From: JABDBL01 sp963845445
GTDB taxonomy: Bacteria; Cyanobacteriota; Vampirovibrionia; Obscuribacterales; Obscuribacteraceae
DNA: 64,000 nt
Direction of reading: 5' to 3'
Assembly (NCBI GenBank): GCA_963845445.1
Contig: CAWJSE010000002.1
Coordinates: forward strand, 3,038,001-3,102,000
Part shown: positions 54,665 to 64,000 of the stretch, one piece after another
How the letters are laid out: each line of letters starts with the position of its first letter
Position numbering within the stretch: position 1 is the first letter of the stretch
The notes under the pieces: generated by a model
Databases searched by the model: none
Told to the model about the DNA's origin: nothing
What the model saw: the letters and a program-made list of their open reading frames with translations, nothing else
Translations under genes and position numbers: made by a program

Positions 54665-54930
54665 ATATTTGGGCATCATATCATAGCCTAAATTGTGCCC
54701 TAAAACCAGCCTCTTTGCTCTTTGTATCAGCCCTTCTTTATAACCAATTAACGAAACATTATCTTTTTGGCTGGAAGCAAGACTTTTCGTGGGCATATGC
54801 TATTTTCCTATGGATTAACAGTGCTTCTCTCAGTGCAAACAATGCCTGAATTTTGTACACTGTTTGGGTTATTACAGAATAGCTAGCACCACGATAACAA
54901 CCGTGTACCTTTTGAAGGGCCGACCGATCA

Positions 54931-56100
54931 ATGATAAAAGTAAAATGGCTAAAGTCTACTGATGATATACCAAACGACTTATGGCAAAAGTGCTTCCCGG
55001 CAGATTTAGAAGGACGCTGGTGGTATTCAGTTTTGGAGCGCAGCAAATTAGAGGATCAATTTGAATTTTTATACGGACTCTTGTTCGACGATAAAAATCC
55101 AATTGGTATAGTGCCTGCCTTCGTAAATGATGTGCCGATAGAATTGGTCGCGCCTGATGCTATTGCCGCTGCCCTGCGCGTCGTCAGCAAGGTGATGCCA
55201 GCCGTCGGTTATCAACGTACTCTTTTCCTCGGTTCGCCTTGTGCAGATGAAGGCACTATTGGTCTCATTCCTCCATTTTCTCTAGCTCAAGTCGTCAAGC
55301 CTATACATAAGGCTGTGCTTGAACAAGCAGAAAAAATAAAAGCCCCCATGGTGGTTTGGAAAGATTTTCCTGCGTCAGCAGAAGCGGCTTTAGAAACATT
55401 GTGCAAGGACAGCGCCGTATTTAAGATGGTGAGTTATCCCGGTACCATTCTTCGCTTTAAAGAATGCACTATGGAATCTTATCTTAAGGAATTAACGGGC
55501 AAGCGTCGTCATAACTTGCTCAAAAAACTAAAACGTAGCAAAGAAAATTTTTCTTTTACTTCATCAGTGATTCAAAAACCAGATCAAAAAAGTCTAGATG
55601 AAATTTTTGCATTGTTCTGGCAAACATACGAACACGGTAAGACCAAATTCGAACGCTTAAACAAAGAATTTTTCGCTCTCATAGCTGAACAAGAAGAATC
55701 GTACTTTGTCATATTGCGGCAATCCGATACAGGAAATATTGTTGCTTTTATGCTTTGCTTTTTAGTGGGCAATAAAGTAATAAATAAATTCATCGGTCTG
55801 GATTATCAAATTGTCCGCCAGTCCAGTCTTTATTTCCGCCTCTGGGAAGCTGCTGTGGAATGGACAATCAGCCGCGGCATCAAAACATTGCAGAGCGGGC
55901 AAACCGGCTATCGCTTTAAAATTGATACCGGCAGCGAATTAGAACCGCTCTTTAATTATTGTCAAAATAGAAACCCCCTCATCAATATTATTTATGCTCA
56001 GGTGGCAAAAACTATTTCTTGGGCAAGCCTTGACGAGGATCTGGCCGCTTATCTAAAAACCCACAATGCCGACCAAATTGGCAACAACAATAAGAGGTAA
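54931..56100 (+). CDS. FemAB/GNAT-like acyltransferase (peptidoglycan-biosynthesis type)
   Basis: A 389-residue protein with two GNAT-like halves. The N-terminal part has GRWWYSVLERSKLEDQFEFLYGLLFDDKNPIGIVPAF. The second has a central region with TGKRRHNLLKKLKRS (about residue 190), FWQTYEHGKTKFERLNKEFF, then IVAFMLCFLVGNKVINKFIGLDY and LQSGQTGYRFKIDTGSELEPL. This matches the family annotated as peptidogalycan biosynthesis/GNAT (PF04339-like). The substrate is not known. It is convergent with the TetR gene, 2 bases apart. Confidence 0.75.
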   Translation: MIKVKWLKSTDDIPNDLWQKCFPADLEGRWWYSVLERSKLEDQFEFLYGLLFDDKNPIGIVPAFVNDVPIELVAPDAIAAALRVVSKVMPAVGYQRTLFLGSPCADEGTIGLIPPFSLAQVVKPIHKAVLEQAEKIKAPMVVWKDFPASAEAALETLCKDSAVFKMVSYPGTILRFKECTMESYLKELTGKRRHNLLKKLKRSKENFSFTSSVIQKPDQKSLDEIFALFWQTYEHGKTKFERLNKEFFALIAEQEESYFVILRQSDTGNIVAFMLCFLVGNKVINKFIGLDYQIVRQSSLYFRLWEAAVEWTISRGIKTLQSGQTGYRFKIDTGSELEPLFNYCQNRNPLINIIYAQVAKTISWASLDEDLAAYLKTHNADQIGNNNKR

Positions 56101-56102
56101 TA

Positions 56103-56780
56103 TCAGGAATTTCTTAAAGCGGAGCCATGTCTAAATATGCGAATTAGCTCATCGATTAATCGACTAGACTCGAAGGGCAGTAGTTTTTTTCCATAGAGCA
56201 AATTTTGCTGCATTGATTGATGAATAAGTGAGCCGATAAAAATACGAGCAAAAGCTTCTGGATCCGGCAAGCGGATGTCACGATGAGAACTTAAATAATT
56301 AGTCAATAATCCGATGCCTGGTTTTATAGTAGCTGTGGTAAATAATTGGGCGACTTTAGGGAATCGTCCTGACTCTCCAACGATAGTTCTAAGTAATTTT
56401 GCATATGATTTATCTGACGTTCTTAATTGTAGAAATTCGCCAAAGGACCTTAAAATATCTTCGGGGTCACGTCCTTCAATAGATTCTGGAGAAAATATAT
56501 TTTGTGCTTGATCAACCGTAAGCGAGGAAACAACATTGAGAAAAAGTGTTTCCTTATCTTGAAAATGGCTATAAATCGTCTGCTTGATTACGCCTGCTCG
56601 TGCAGCAACGAGATTCATACTTGTACCTTGATAACCAAAATCCAAAAAAGTTTCAATTGCTGCTTGTAAAATTTGTTGACGCTTTTTGCGAGAATAAGCA
56701 GAGAGATTTAGTGGGCTTTTGTTAGCTCGCTTTGACTTCCGCCTCAATTTACTCATTAATTGCGTTTTCTTTAATATCAT
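56103..56780 (-). CDS. TetR-family transcriptional regulator
   Basis: A 225-residue repressor. The N-terminal HTH is complete (RQQILQAAIETFLDFGYQGTSMNLVAARAGVIKQTIYSHFQDKETLFLNVV), followed by a ligand-binding domain like those of AcrR/UidR (TetR_C_14). A basic tail precedes the HTH. It is divergent from the efflux operon and probably represses it, with a palindromic operator at 56806-56821 between them. ATG 56780 is used, and ATG 56756 is also possible. Confidence 0.88.
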   Translation of the reverse strand: MILKKTQLMSKLRRKSKRANKSPLNLSAYSRKKRQQILQAAIETFLDFGYQGTSMNLVAARAGVIKQTIYSHFQDKETLFLNVVSSLTVDQAQNIFSPESIEGRDPEDILRSFGEFLQLRTSDKSYAKLLRTIVGESGRFPKVAQLFTTATIKPGIGLLTNYLSSHRDIRLPDPEAFARIFIGSLIHQSMQQNLLYGKKLLPFESSRLIDELIRIFRHGSALRNS

Positions 56781-56805
56781 TGCTGTTCCGAACGTTCAAG
56801 AAATT

Positions 56806-56821
56806 CATACCAATTGGTATG
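56806..56821. promoter_or_regulatory. Perfect 16-bp palindrome, candidate TetR operator
   Basis: cataccaattggtatg is fully self-complementary and lies 26 bases from the TetR start and 38 from the HlyD start. Palindromes of the type taccaattggta are typical operators of TetR repressors. It would control both directions. Confidence 0.75.
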
Positions 56822-56858
56822 ATAGCGTAAGGTTCATATTATATAGGAACAGATCTAA

Positions 56859-58172
56859 ATGACGAGCGTCGATAAACCGACTGCCGCAGCGCCCGATTCG
56901 TCGAAAGACAAAGCTAGTGACAAGGCTCCTGCGCCCGCAGATAACGGCAAGGGCAAAAGAAAAGTAAAGCCTTTTATCTTTATTGCTATTGCAATAGCAG
57001 TGCTAGCGATAATTATTTTCCAATTTTTCCGTAACAAACCAGAAGGTAAAGCCGGTTGGTTGCGAATCAATGGACGTATTGAAGGATATGAAGTAAACGT
57101 TGGCGCAAAAATAGCTGGGCGAGTGGAATATATTTCCAATCGCGAAGGCGAAGAAGTAAAAATAGGTCAAGCTTTAGTCAAATTGAGTGATGAGGACATT
57201 CAGGCACAATTAAGGGGCGCTAAGGCTCGTTACCAAGAAGCCTTGAGATCAGTGCAAGAAGCTGAAGAGTTACTTAAAGTTTCTAAAGAGCAAGTGGAAC
57301 AATCCAAATTAAACGTAGTTCAAGCCCGTGAAGATGCTAAAGGGAGAATTGAACAAGCCGCTGCCAATGTTGCTAGTCAAAAGGCACAATTAGCGCAAGC
57401 CATAGCTAACCAAGCGCAAAGTAAAGCGGATTTAGAATTAGCCCGTATCCGTATAAGGCGTTATGACGATTTAGTGATAAAAGGTGCTGTCACTCAAGAT
57501 GAAGACGACCAAGCGCATAGCACTTATTACAGCACGCTCGCTACGGTTGATGCGCGGCGGGCTGCGGTAGTTTCAGCTGAGAAGCAGGTTGAAAGCGCTC
57601 AGGCGGCTCTTATACAAGCTGAAAGTAACAGTCTCAATCCTCCTATCCGTCGCAGCCAGGAGGCTGCCAATACGCGCACAGTGGCTCAAAATGAAGCCGC
57701 CCTTGAGCGTGCCAAAGAAGATGTGAAAAATGCTAAGGCGGCTATAGATGAAATTGCCGCCAATATCGTTTATCTTAATATCAATAGTCCCATTCATGGC
57801 GTTGTCACTGCTCGCACAGTCGAACCCGGCGCTGTAGTCGCGGCCGGACAAACAGTAATATCGCTCATTAATCTAGACATAGTTTTTCTCAGGGCCTATG
57901 TACCAGATGGTGAAATAGGCAAAGTGCGCATTAATCAACCTGCCCTCATTTACTATGATTCAGATCCACATCACGGTATTTCAGGCAAAGTAATTGAAAT
58001 CGACCCTGAAGCTAGTTTTACGCCAGAAAACATTTATTTTAGAGATGATCGTGTCAAACAAGTTTTTGGCATCAAAATCTGCATCGATAATCCAGCTAAT
58101 TACGCTAAGCCTGGTATGCCTGCTGATGCTGATATTGATATCACTAAGGATTCAGGAGCCAGAGATCATTGA
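56859..58172 (+). CDS. HlyD-family membrane fusion protein
   Basis: A 437-residue periplasmic adaptor. A basic, disordered N-terminus precedes the transmembrane anchor FIFIAIAIAVLAIIIFQFF (residues 43-61). GRIEGYEVNVGAKIAGRVEYISNREGEEVKIGQALVKL is the first half of the lipoyl domain. A long coiled-coil region (residues 120-300) contains AE/Q-rich helices. The second lipoyl half is NIVYLNINSPIHGVVTARTVEPGAVVAAGQTV, with the barrel domain to the end. It links inner-membrane ABC permeases to a TolC channel. Resembles YhiI-type adaptors. Confidence 0.9.
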   Translation: MTSVDKPTAAAPDSSKDKASDKAPAPADNGKGKRKVKPFIFIAIAIAVLAIIIFQFFRNKPEGKAGWLRINGRIEGYEVNVGAKIAGRVEYISNREGEEVKIGQALVKLSDEDIQAQLRGAKARYQEALRSVQEAEELLKVSKEQVEQSKLNVVQAREDAKGRIEQAAANVASQKAQLAQAIANQAQSKADLELARIRIRRYDDLVIKGAVTQDEDDQAHSTYYSTLATVDARRAAVVSAEKQVESAQAALIQAESNSLNPPIRRSQEAANTRTVAQNEAALERAKEDVKNAKAAIDEIAANIVYLNINSPIHGVVTARTVEPGAVVAAGQTVISLINLDIVFLRAYVPDGEIGKVRINQPALIYYDSDPHHGISGKVIEIDPEASFTPENIYFRDDRVKQVFGIKICIDNPANYAKPGMPADADIDITKDSGARDH

Positions 58173-60115
58173 ATGCCCTTGAAACGAGGCAAACAAGCGA
58201 GAAAGCTATTGTCATTGGTGTGACAAATTTCGAAAAATTTTACGGTGATTTTCAAGCTGTAAAAGGCATTTCTTTCAATATTAAAAAGGGCGAGATATTC
58301 GGACTGATTGGTCCTGACGGAGCGGGCAAAACAAGTACATTTCACGTTCTTGGCGGCGTAATGGAAGCCACTAGGGGCGATATCACTATATTAGGCGAAA
58401 CACCGCGAATTTCTCGAAAAAAAATTGGCTATTTGACCCAGCAATTTTCTCTGCACTTAGATTTGAGCATTCAGGAGAATCTTGAATACAGCGCCGGCGT
58501 GCGAGAAGTGTCAGCCGAGCTCTATGCAGAACGCAGTGAGCGTTATCTTAAGCTAATGGATTTAGCAAAATTCAGAAATAGGTTGGCGGGGCAATTGTCT
58601 GGCGGTATGAAGCAAAAATTAGCCTTGTGCTGTGCTCTTGTATCCACTCCAGAGATTCTTCTGCTAGATGAACCGACTACTGGGGTGGATCCTGTCTCTA
58701 GAAGAGAATTCTGGGATGTTCTTGCCGGAGTATCTGCCGAAGGGGTGACTACCGCTGTGGCTACTCCCTATTTGGATGAAGCTGAACGTTGCGATCGCGT
58801 GGCGTTAATTTATGAAGGACGCCTTGCCGAAATTGGTACCCCCCGAGATTTGATCGCTAAGCTAAAAATGCATCGCTTAGAAGTTAGATCTGGCAAATTG
58901 GCAGTACTAGAAGAAACATTGAACAAAGCTGTTGCTAATCACCATGATGTGGTTAATGATATCCAAGAATATGGTGATCGTCTTGACCTATTAGTCACCA
59001 ATGTTGACCAAGGCAAATCATTGGTAACAGAGGCAGCGCGCGAACAAAATCTGGAGCCGCCAGAAATTCAAGTTTCCGAGCCTAATCTAGAAAACGTTTT
59101 CGTGAGCAAGTTAAAAAGTGACAAAGAACAAAAAGGTGAAGACCAGCAATTCAATTTCAACAAAGCGGGACAGCAAAAAGGAACTATTGCTATTGGAGCA
59201 AAAGATATTGGTATCAATTTTGGTGACTTTCAGGCAGTAAAATCCGTCAGTTTAAAAGTCGATTATGGAGAAATTTTTGGCTTGCTCGGTGCCAATGGTG
59301 CTGGTAAAACCACAACTATAAAAATGCTTTGCGGTCTCCTCACTCCGTCGCATGGCTCCATGAGTTTAGCCGGCAACAAAAGCGACTTAAGAAGTTCTTC
59401 TTTAAGAAAGCGCATTGGTTATATGAGTCAAAAGTTCACCTTATACGACGACTTAAGCATCAAAGAAAACCTCGAATTCTATTGTGGAGTTTACGAAGTA
59501 CCCAGAAATGAACGTGAAGAAAAAATGAATTGGGTACTCGAGACTTGCGGGCTGAAAGGTCAAGAGAATCTTCTTACTCATTCATTGCCGGGTGGCTGGA
59601 AACAAAGACTTTCTTTTGGTGCTTCAGTCATGCACCAACCGCAAATCCTTTTTCTCGATGAACCAACTTCAGGTGTTGATCCGCTAGCCAGACGTCAGCT
59701 ATGGCGTCTTATACGTCAATTCGCCAAACATGGTACAGCCGTACTCGTCACCACGCACTTTTTGGAAGAAGCAGAGCATTGTCAGAAATTAGCATTCATG
59801 GTTGCTGGAGAAATCGTAGCCCAGGGCAGCCCCTCTGAAATCAAATCAGCACAGTCTGGAAAGTTGGTGGAAGTTCTTACGGATAATACCCAGAAAGCTT
59901 CACAGATAATCCGAAATACGCTGCAAGCCTGGAAAGTAGCAATCTTTGCCGATAGCTTGCATCTTAATTTAGAAAATCCGGAGCAAGAATTGGCCAAAAT
60001 AAATGCTGACTTGAAAAATGAAAATATAAAAGTATTGTCTGAACGCGAAATCCCGTTCTCACTGGAGGACGCTTTCATCGGCATAGTACAAAGGGCGAGT
60101 GGAAAAGCATCATGA
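58169..60115 (+). CDS. ABC transporter with two fused ATPase domains
   Basis: A 648-residue YhiH/RbbA-like ATPase. NBD1 has Walker A GPDGAGKTS (about residue 48), signature LSGGMKQKLAL, and Walker B LLLDEPTTGVDP. Its switch region ATPYLDEAE lacks the usual histidine. NBD2 has Walker A GANGAGKTTT (about residue 375), a signature altered to LPGGWKQRLSF, Walker B LFLDEPTSGVDP, and the H-loop TTHFLEEAE. The ATP sites are therefore asymmetric. It uses a TTG start (58169) overlapping the HlyD stop, with aggag upstream. Confidence 0.88.
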   Translation: MNALETRQTSEKAIVIGVTNFEKFYGDFQAVKGISFNIKKGEIFGLIGPDGAGKTSTFHVLGGVMEATRGDITILGETPRISRKKIGYLTQQFSLHLDLSIQENLEYSAGVREVSAELYAERSERYLKLMDLAKFRNRLAGQLSGGMKQKLALCCALVSTPEILLLDEPTTGVDPVSRREFWDVLAGVSAEGVTTAVATPYLDEAERCDRVALIYEGRLAEIGTPRDLIAKLKMHRLEVRSGKLAVLEETLNKAVANHHDVVNDIQEYGDRLDLLVTNVDQGKSLVTEAAREQNLEPPEIQVSEPNLENVFVSKLKSDKEQKGEDQQFNFNKAGQQKGTIAIGAKDIGINFGDFQAVKSVSLKVDYGEIFGLLGANGAGKTTTIKMLCGLLTPSHGSMSLAGNKSDLRSSSLRKRIGYMSQKFTLYDDLSIKENLEFYCGVYEVPRNEREEKMNWVLETCGLKGQENLLTHSLPGGWKQRLSFGASVMHQPQILFLDEPTSGVDPLARRQLWRLIRQFAKHGTAVLVTTHFLEEAEHCQKLAFMVAGEIVAQGSPSEIKSAQSGKLVEVLTDNTQKASQIIRNTLQAWKVAIFADSLHLNLENPEQELAKINADLKNENIKVLSEREIPFSLEDAFIGIVQRASGKAS

Positions 60116-61257
60116 AGAAAGTGTTAGCCCAATGCAAAAAAGAATTGGCGCAATTTATTCGCGACCGACTAACAGTGGCTTTGGCATTTATACTGCCATT
60201 CTTGAGCCTAATGCTCTTCGGGTTTGGCGTGCGCTTAGAAATTAAGCATATTCCGTTGGTTGTGCAGAACTTTGATTTAGGATCTTTGAGTTACGACTTA
60301 GTCGATCGCTTCTATAACAATGAACAATTCGATGCGCGCAAATGGACAGGCACACACCCGTTAGAAGACGCTTTAGATAAAGGGCTGGCTAAAGCCGGAT
60401 TAATAATCCCCCCAGACTTTTCGCGAAAAGTACGACAGGGTCACACAGCGACAGTGCAAGCTTTTGTGGATGCCACGGATGTTAACAATGCTCGAGTTAT
60501 GAAAAATAGTGTGATTGGCACCATCAATGGTTTTTTGCAAGACAATAAGTTGGTGGCAAATAATCTGCCTATTAAAGCTGACATTAGACTATGGTTCAAT
60601 CCAGGACGCCGCGAGTCTTTATATGTCGTGCCCGGCGCTCTGGTGGTGGTGCTTTGGATTTTCCCGTCTTTATTAGCAGCATTAGCTATGGTGCGTGAGA
60701 AAGAGTCTGGCACTATATTGCAAGTCTATGCCTCTAGCATAACTGCCACCGAATTTTTATTTGGCAAGATTCTGGCTTATATGATCATTGCAGGGGCGAT
60801 GGCAGTCTTTTTAATTCTTTGTGCTAATTTATTTTTCAACACCTGGTTTGTTGGTGATCCCACCCCTTACCTTATAGGACTTGTGCTTTTCTTATTTAGT
60901 TCTCTGGGTTTCGGTACATTAATTGGCACACGTATGAGTACGCAGAGTGCAGCTGTGCAGGCAGTGGCGACAGGGGGCTTTACCACGGCTTTGCTGCTCT
61001 CAGGATATCTTTATCCAATTCGTAATATAGTCTACCCACTTTCTCTGCTTACTGGTCTAGTACCGGCGCGCTGGTTTGTTCAGCTCTCACGCGACAGCTT
61101 TGTCAGGGGTGGTGGCTGGATTTATGATTGGTATTTACCTCTTTTCTTGGCTATAGGCGCGGCTCTTTTCTTTTCGTCTCGCTCACAAAAATATGAGCAA
61201 GATGCAGCTAAAAACGTAGGCGGAGGGTCGTCTCATGAAAGTTCTGAATATTCTTGA
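60112..61257 (+). CDS. ABC-2 type transporter permease
   Basis: A 381-residue permease of the YhhJ type. A first helix (ALAFILPFLSLMLFGFG) is followed by a large extracytoplasmic domain (residues 40-170, with GLIIPPDFSRKVRQG). Five helices follow (YVVPGALVVVLWIFPSLLAALAM, then VREKESGTILQVYASSI as the conserved loop, and others to residue 365). Overlaps the ATPase stop by 4 bases and the next permease gene by 23 bases. Exports an unknown compound. Confidence 0.9.
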   Translation: MKKVLAQCKKELAQFIRDRLTVALAFILPFLSLMLFGFGVRLEIKHIPLVVQNFDLGSLSYDLVDRFYNNEQFDARKWTGTHPLEDALDKGLAKAGLIIPPDFSRKVRQGHTATVQAFVDATDVNNARVMKNSVIGTINGFLQDNKLVANNLPIKADIRLWFNPGRRESLYVVPGALVVVLWIFPSLLAALAMVREKESGTILQVYASSITATEFLFGKILAYMIIAGAMAVFLILCANLFFNTWFVGDPTPYLIGLVLFLFSSLGFGTLIGTRMSTQSAAVQAVATGGFTTALLLSGYLYPIRNIVYPLSLLTGLVPARWFVQLSRDSFVRGGGWIYDWYLPLFLAIGAALFFSSRSQKYEQDAAKNVGGGSSHESSEYS

Positions 61258-62367
61258 ATCAATCTTAGGAGTTAGGCTTTTATCACTAATGGTGAAAGAA
61301 ACACGCCAAATTATGAGAGATAAGCAACAGCTCTTTCTTTTGATCTTTCCTCCGGTTGTACAAATATGTCTGTATGGTTTTGCCCTTAGCCCAGATGTTC
61401 AAGATTTACGCTTAGGGATAGTGGATGAGTGTAAAACTTATAAAAGCCGCGAATTGTCTTCGGCTTTAATCGAAAATCGTGTATTTACAGTGGCTAAAGC
61501 ACCGGATAATTTGGGCAGTATGATGAAAAGTATCGAGAGGGGCGAAATCGATGCTGGGCTTGTTATTCCTCCAAATTTCGATCGTAAAATCAGTCAGGGG
61601 CATCAAGCATCGGTCCAGCTCATTATAGATGCTGTGGATGCCAATACTGCTGGTATTACTCAGGGATACGCCACTCAAATGATTCAGACTTACGCGCGGG
61701 GATTACTTCAGGCGCAGCCTCTTAGGCCAGTTATCAGCCAAGTTACCTATGCCTATAACCCGGGACTGATTTCTTCTTGGTTTTTTGTGCCCGGCGTACT
61801 CGGCTTAGTTCTCACTCTCACCGGTACTTTGGTATCGTCTGTCACATTGGTGAAAGAAAAAGACTCAGGTACGCTCGAACAACTGCTGATGACACCGGCA
61901 GAGTCTTGGGAGATTTTGGTTGCGAAAATCGTTCCACTTTTGATCATGCTAAATGGCACTGTGCTCCTAGCCCTTGCCATCGGAAAAATCATGTTCAATG
62001 TGCCTTTTAGAGGTAATTTTTTCACATATATGTTCGTATCTGGTATTTATATTTTCGTGGTCATTTCTATTGGTATCATACTTGCCACTATATCAAAAAA
62101 TCAGAGACAAGCAATCCTCACATCGTTCTTTTCAATCTACCTCTAATTCAACTTTCAGGGGCAATTTCGCCCATTGAGAGTATGCCCGACTTCTTCCGTA
62201 TGTTGACATACTTGGATCCTCTCAGATACTACATCGACTGCATCAGGAATATTTTGCTAAGAGGAGTGGGTCTTGAAGTTATGGGCAGAGAGATAGCTGT
62301 TTTGGCAACAGTAGCAATTGTTCTATTAATTTTCAGCGCAGCAGGCTTTAGAAAACAGTTGAGCTAG
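61235..62367 (+). pseudogene. ABC-2 type transporter permease (frameshifted)
   Basis: Second permease of the same type (about 377 residues). The first frame has LFLLIFPPVVQICLYGFAL, PPNFDRKISQGHQASV, FVPGVLGLVLTLTGTLVSSVTLVKEKDSGTLEQLL, and reaches FFSIYL. About 62120 the frame shifts by one base near a tctttt tract and continues FNLPLIQLSGAISPIESMPDFFRMLTYLDPLRYYIDCIRNI to 62367, the usual end of the family. A sequencing indel is likely. It pairs with the preceding permease to form the transport channel. Confidence 0.85.
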
Positions 62368-62372
62368 AAAAC

Positions 62373-64000
62373 ATGAATATTATTGAGAACCATCCACTAA
62401 TAAAACAAATATCGTTCGGTTTGTCGGCTGTCACTAGCTTTTGCTTTATATACGTTTTTGCCTTTCAAGCGGCTGCTGGCCAAAGTACTGTTAATGGGGT
62501 TATCGATAATACTTCCGCAGTGCCAACTCTTCCAGATGGAGCACAGCTTAGACCAGCCAAACTGGTTCCCGGCGCTCAACAAAAATCCGAGTCGATAGCC
62601 GACCCCAAAGAGGTTATCAATGCGAAAGTATCTATTGATCAAGATTTTACTCAGCATAAACAAAGTGCTATTAATGAGGCAAAACGGCAATCTCCTAGTA
62701 CTAATAGCGGTGCATCTGGAATAACCTCACCGCCAGTGTTAACTGTTAAGTCCACCTCTCAATCAGGACCAAGTAAATCTGGTAAGTCTTCTTCTTTAGA
62801 AGAGGTACAGCTAAGAAGACCAGAGCTGAAATCTCTTATCACTATTAACGATTATCTAAACCCATTTCAATTGGATGCTTTTAGTAGTGCGGCTTTAAAC
62901 TTGAGACGTGCGCTAGATTTAGGCCTAAACCAAAATCTTGATTTGGCAATTAGTCGCACCAATGCTAAACAAAGACAAAATGCCTACTATTCTTCTCTGG
63001 GCAATTTTTTGCCTGATCCAACTTTAGGCTATACCGAGTATTTCCCTGACGGTAAAATCGGCTTACCATCTAGTTTGGGTTCATTATTTGGGGCGTCCTC
63101 AGCGCTGCAAACTGTAGCATCCGGTACCTCTTTCAATAACTCGGTAATAAGAATTCGTTCTCCCTTTGAAATAATGCATGCCGGTGCAGAGTTTTATGCT
63201 TTTCGTGGTGGGAGCATATTATTCGGTGTCCAACAATCGAAGCATAATTATCAAGCAGCTAAACTGCTAGAAAAAGCTAGTTTGAGCGACACTCTTTTGA
63301 CTGTCACCCAAAATTATTACAATCTAGTATTAGCCGAGACTTTATTGCAAATTCGTATAAGAGCTGTGGCAACATCCAACGAACAATTGCGCAGAAGCGA
63401 AGACCGCTTTCACTCCGGCTTAGCCACTAATTTGGATGTTTTGCAATCTAAGACTCAGCTTTCTCGTGATAGACAAGCTCTTGTCGATCAACAAGTTAAT
63501 AGACGCTCCGCTGCTATAGCCTTAGGCACGGCGCTGAATATGAACTTGGGTGACGACTATATTCCGGTTGAACTGAACGTTAGAAAAATAAGGCTTATTG
63601 ATTCCAGCCTAAACATAGCAGATATTCTTCAGCTAGCCATTGATTACAGACCTGAATTAAAACAATACGAAGAACTGAGACTAGCAGCAAAGAAAGCCAT
63701 AATGGTCGCTGCCGCCAGTTTGCAGCCAACGGTATCATTGAATGGCAATGTCTATGGCATTGGCGGACCATCAAATGTACAAGCACTGGGCGTTTTTTCA
63801 CTTAATGTTAATTGGAGACTGCGCGGCTTTGGCACTGTAGACATGTTTAACGTCCAACAAGCAAAATGGCAAGCTCGGCAGACCAGATTACAGGCCCAGA
63901 AAGAATTGCAAACGGTCATCAGTCAAGTGCGCAATTCTTATTTGCAAATTTTAGACAAAGAGCAAAATATCACTGAGGCAACAGATGAAGTGGAGTCGGC
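62373..64000 (+). CDS. TolC-family outer membrane efflux protein (cut by window edge)
   Basis: An open frame from ATG 62373 (5 bases after the permease stop) to the last base of the window, at least 542 residues. The N-terminal 30 residues form a signal-like region (SFGLSAVTSFCFIYVFAFQAAAG). A disordered Ser/Gln/Pro-rich linker reaches to about residue 160. TolC repeats follow: LRRALDLGLNQNLDLAISRTNAKQRQNAYYSS, YNLVLAETLLQIRIRAVATSNEQLRRSEDRFHSGLATNLDVLQSKTQLSRDRQALV, and a second half beginning ILQLAIDYRPELKQYEELRLAAKKA. The outer-membrane channel completes the tripartite exporter. Confidence 0.88.
   Translation, partial: MNIIENHPLIKQISFGLSAVTSFCFIYVFAFQAAAGQSTVNGVIDNTSAVPTLPDGAQLRPAKLVPGAQQKSESIADPKEVINAKVSIDQDFTQHKQSAINEAKRQSPSTNSGASGITSPPVLTVKSTSQSGPSKSGKSSSLEEVQLRRPELKSLITINDYLNPFQLDAFSSAALNLRRALDLGLNQNLDLAISRTNAKQRQNAYYSSLGNFLPDPTLGYTEYFPDGKIGLPSSLGSLFGASSALQTVASGTSFNNSVIRIRSPFEIMHAGAEFYAFRGGSILFGVQQSKHNYQAAKLLEKASLSDTLLTVTQNYYNLVLAETLLQIRIRAVATSNEQLRRSEDRFHSGLATNLDVLQSKTQLSRDRQALVDQQVNRRSAAIALGTALNMNLGDDYIPVELNVRKIRLIDSSLNIADILQLAIDYRPELKQYEELRLAAKKAIMVAAASLQPTVSLNGNVYGIGGPSNVQALGVFSLNVNWRLRGFGTVDMFNVQQAKWQARQTRLQAQKELQTVISQVRNSYLQILDKEQNITEATDEVES

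Overview
The window reads as a chromosomal segment of a Gram-negative-type bacterium with AT-rich DNA. TetR-HlyD-ABC-TolC efflux, lipoproteins with LxAC lipoboxes, SecDF, TPR proteins, MshEN and GGDEF domains and heptose-sugar genes fit a non-photosynthetic cyanobacterial relative (Vampirovibrionia/Melainabacteria, perhaps Obscuribacterales). That placement is an inference from gene content, because no rRNA or marker set is present. At least a dozen otherwise conserved genes carry single-base frameshifts, many in homopolymers. Uncorrected long-read indels are therefore more likely than true pseudogenes, and I annotate these genes as one interrupted gene each.

Layout. 1-626: the end of an IS256-family element abutting a cut GC-rich gene and its terminator. 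757-3572: queA, dps and a transaldolase. 3991-5271: two GC-rich orphan genes with hairpins. 5323-25309: a large surface-polysaccharide locus. It holds GDP-heptose genes (gmhA, hddA, hddC-like), epimerases, an SDR, a Gfo/Idh oxidoreductase, GT2 and STELLO-like transferases, a methyltransferase, and a three-fold repeated pair of a GT87-like membrane transferase with a TPR lipoprotein. 25322-33597: housekeeping genes (MshEN protein, secF, secD, degenerate GGDEF protein, amidohydrolase, TPR protein, two tandem thymidylate-kinase-like genes, dtd).

33771-45759: initiator tRNA-Met followed by an integrative element of about 11.9 kb, bounded by a 45-bp exact direct repeat of the tRNA 3' part. It carries a tyrosine integrase, an excisionase-like protein, a primase-helicase, a RuvC-like resolvase, an XRE regulator and a block of small secreted or membrane proteins. 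A complete IS256-family element (34419-35955, 8-bp target duplication) has landed in the 3' end of the XRE gene. A second, inverted copy forms the left edge of the window.

46161-53352: an accessory stretch with GC-rich orphan genes (one an R2-like diiron carboxylate protein), a HEPN/MNT toxin-antitoxin pair, two diverged direct repeats of about 365 bp, and an Amt ammonium transporter. 53481-64000: a radical SAM protein, CsaA-like protein, tRNA-Gly, FemAB/GNAT-like protein, and a TetR gene divergent from an HlyD-ABC-ABC2-ABC2-TolC efflux operon, with a perfect 16-bp palindrome between them. The TolC gene runs off the window.
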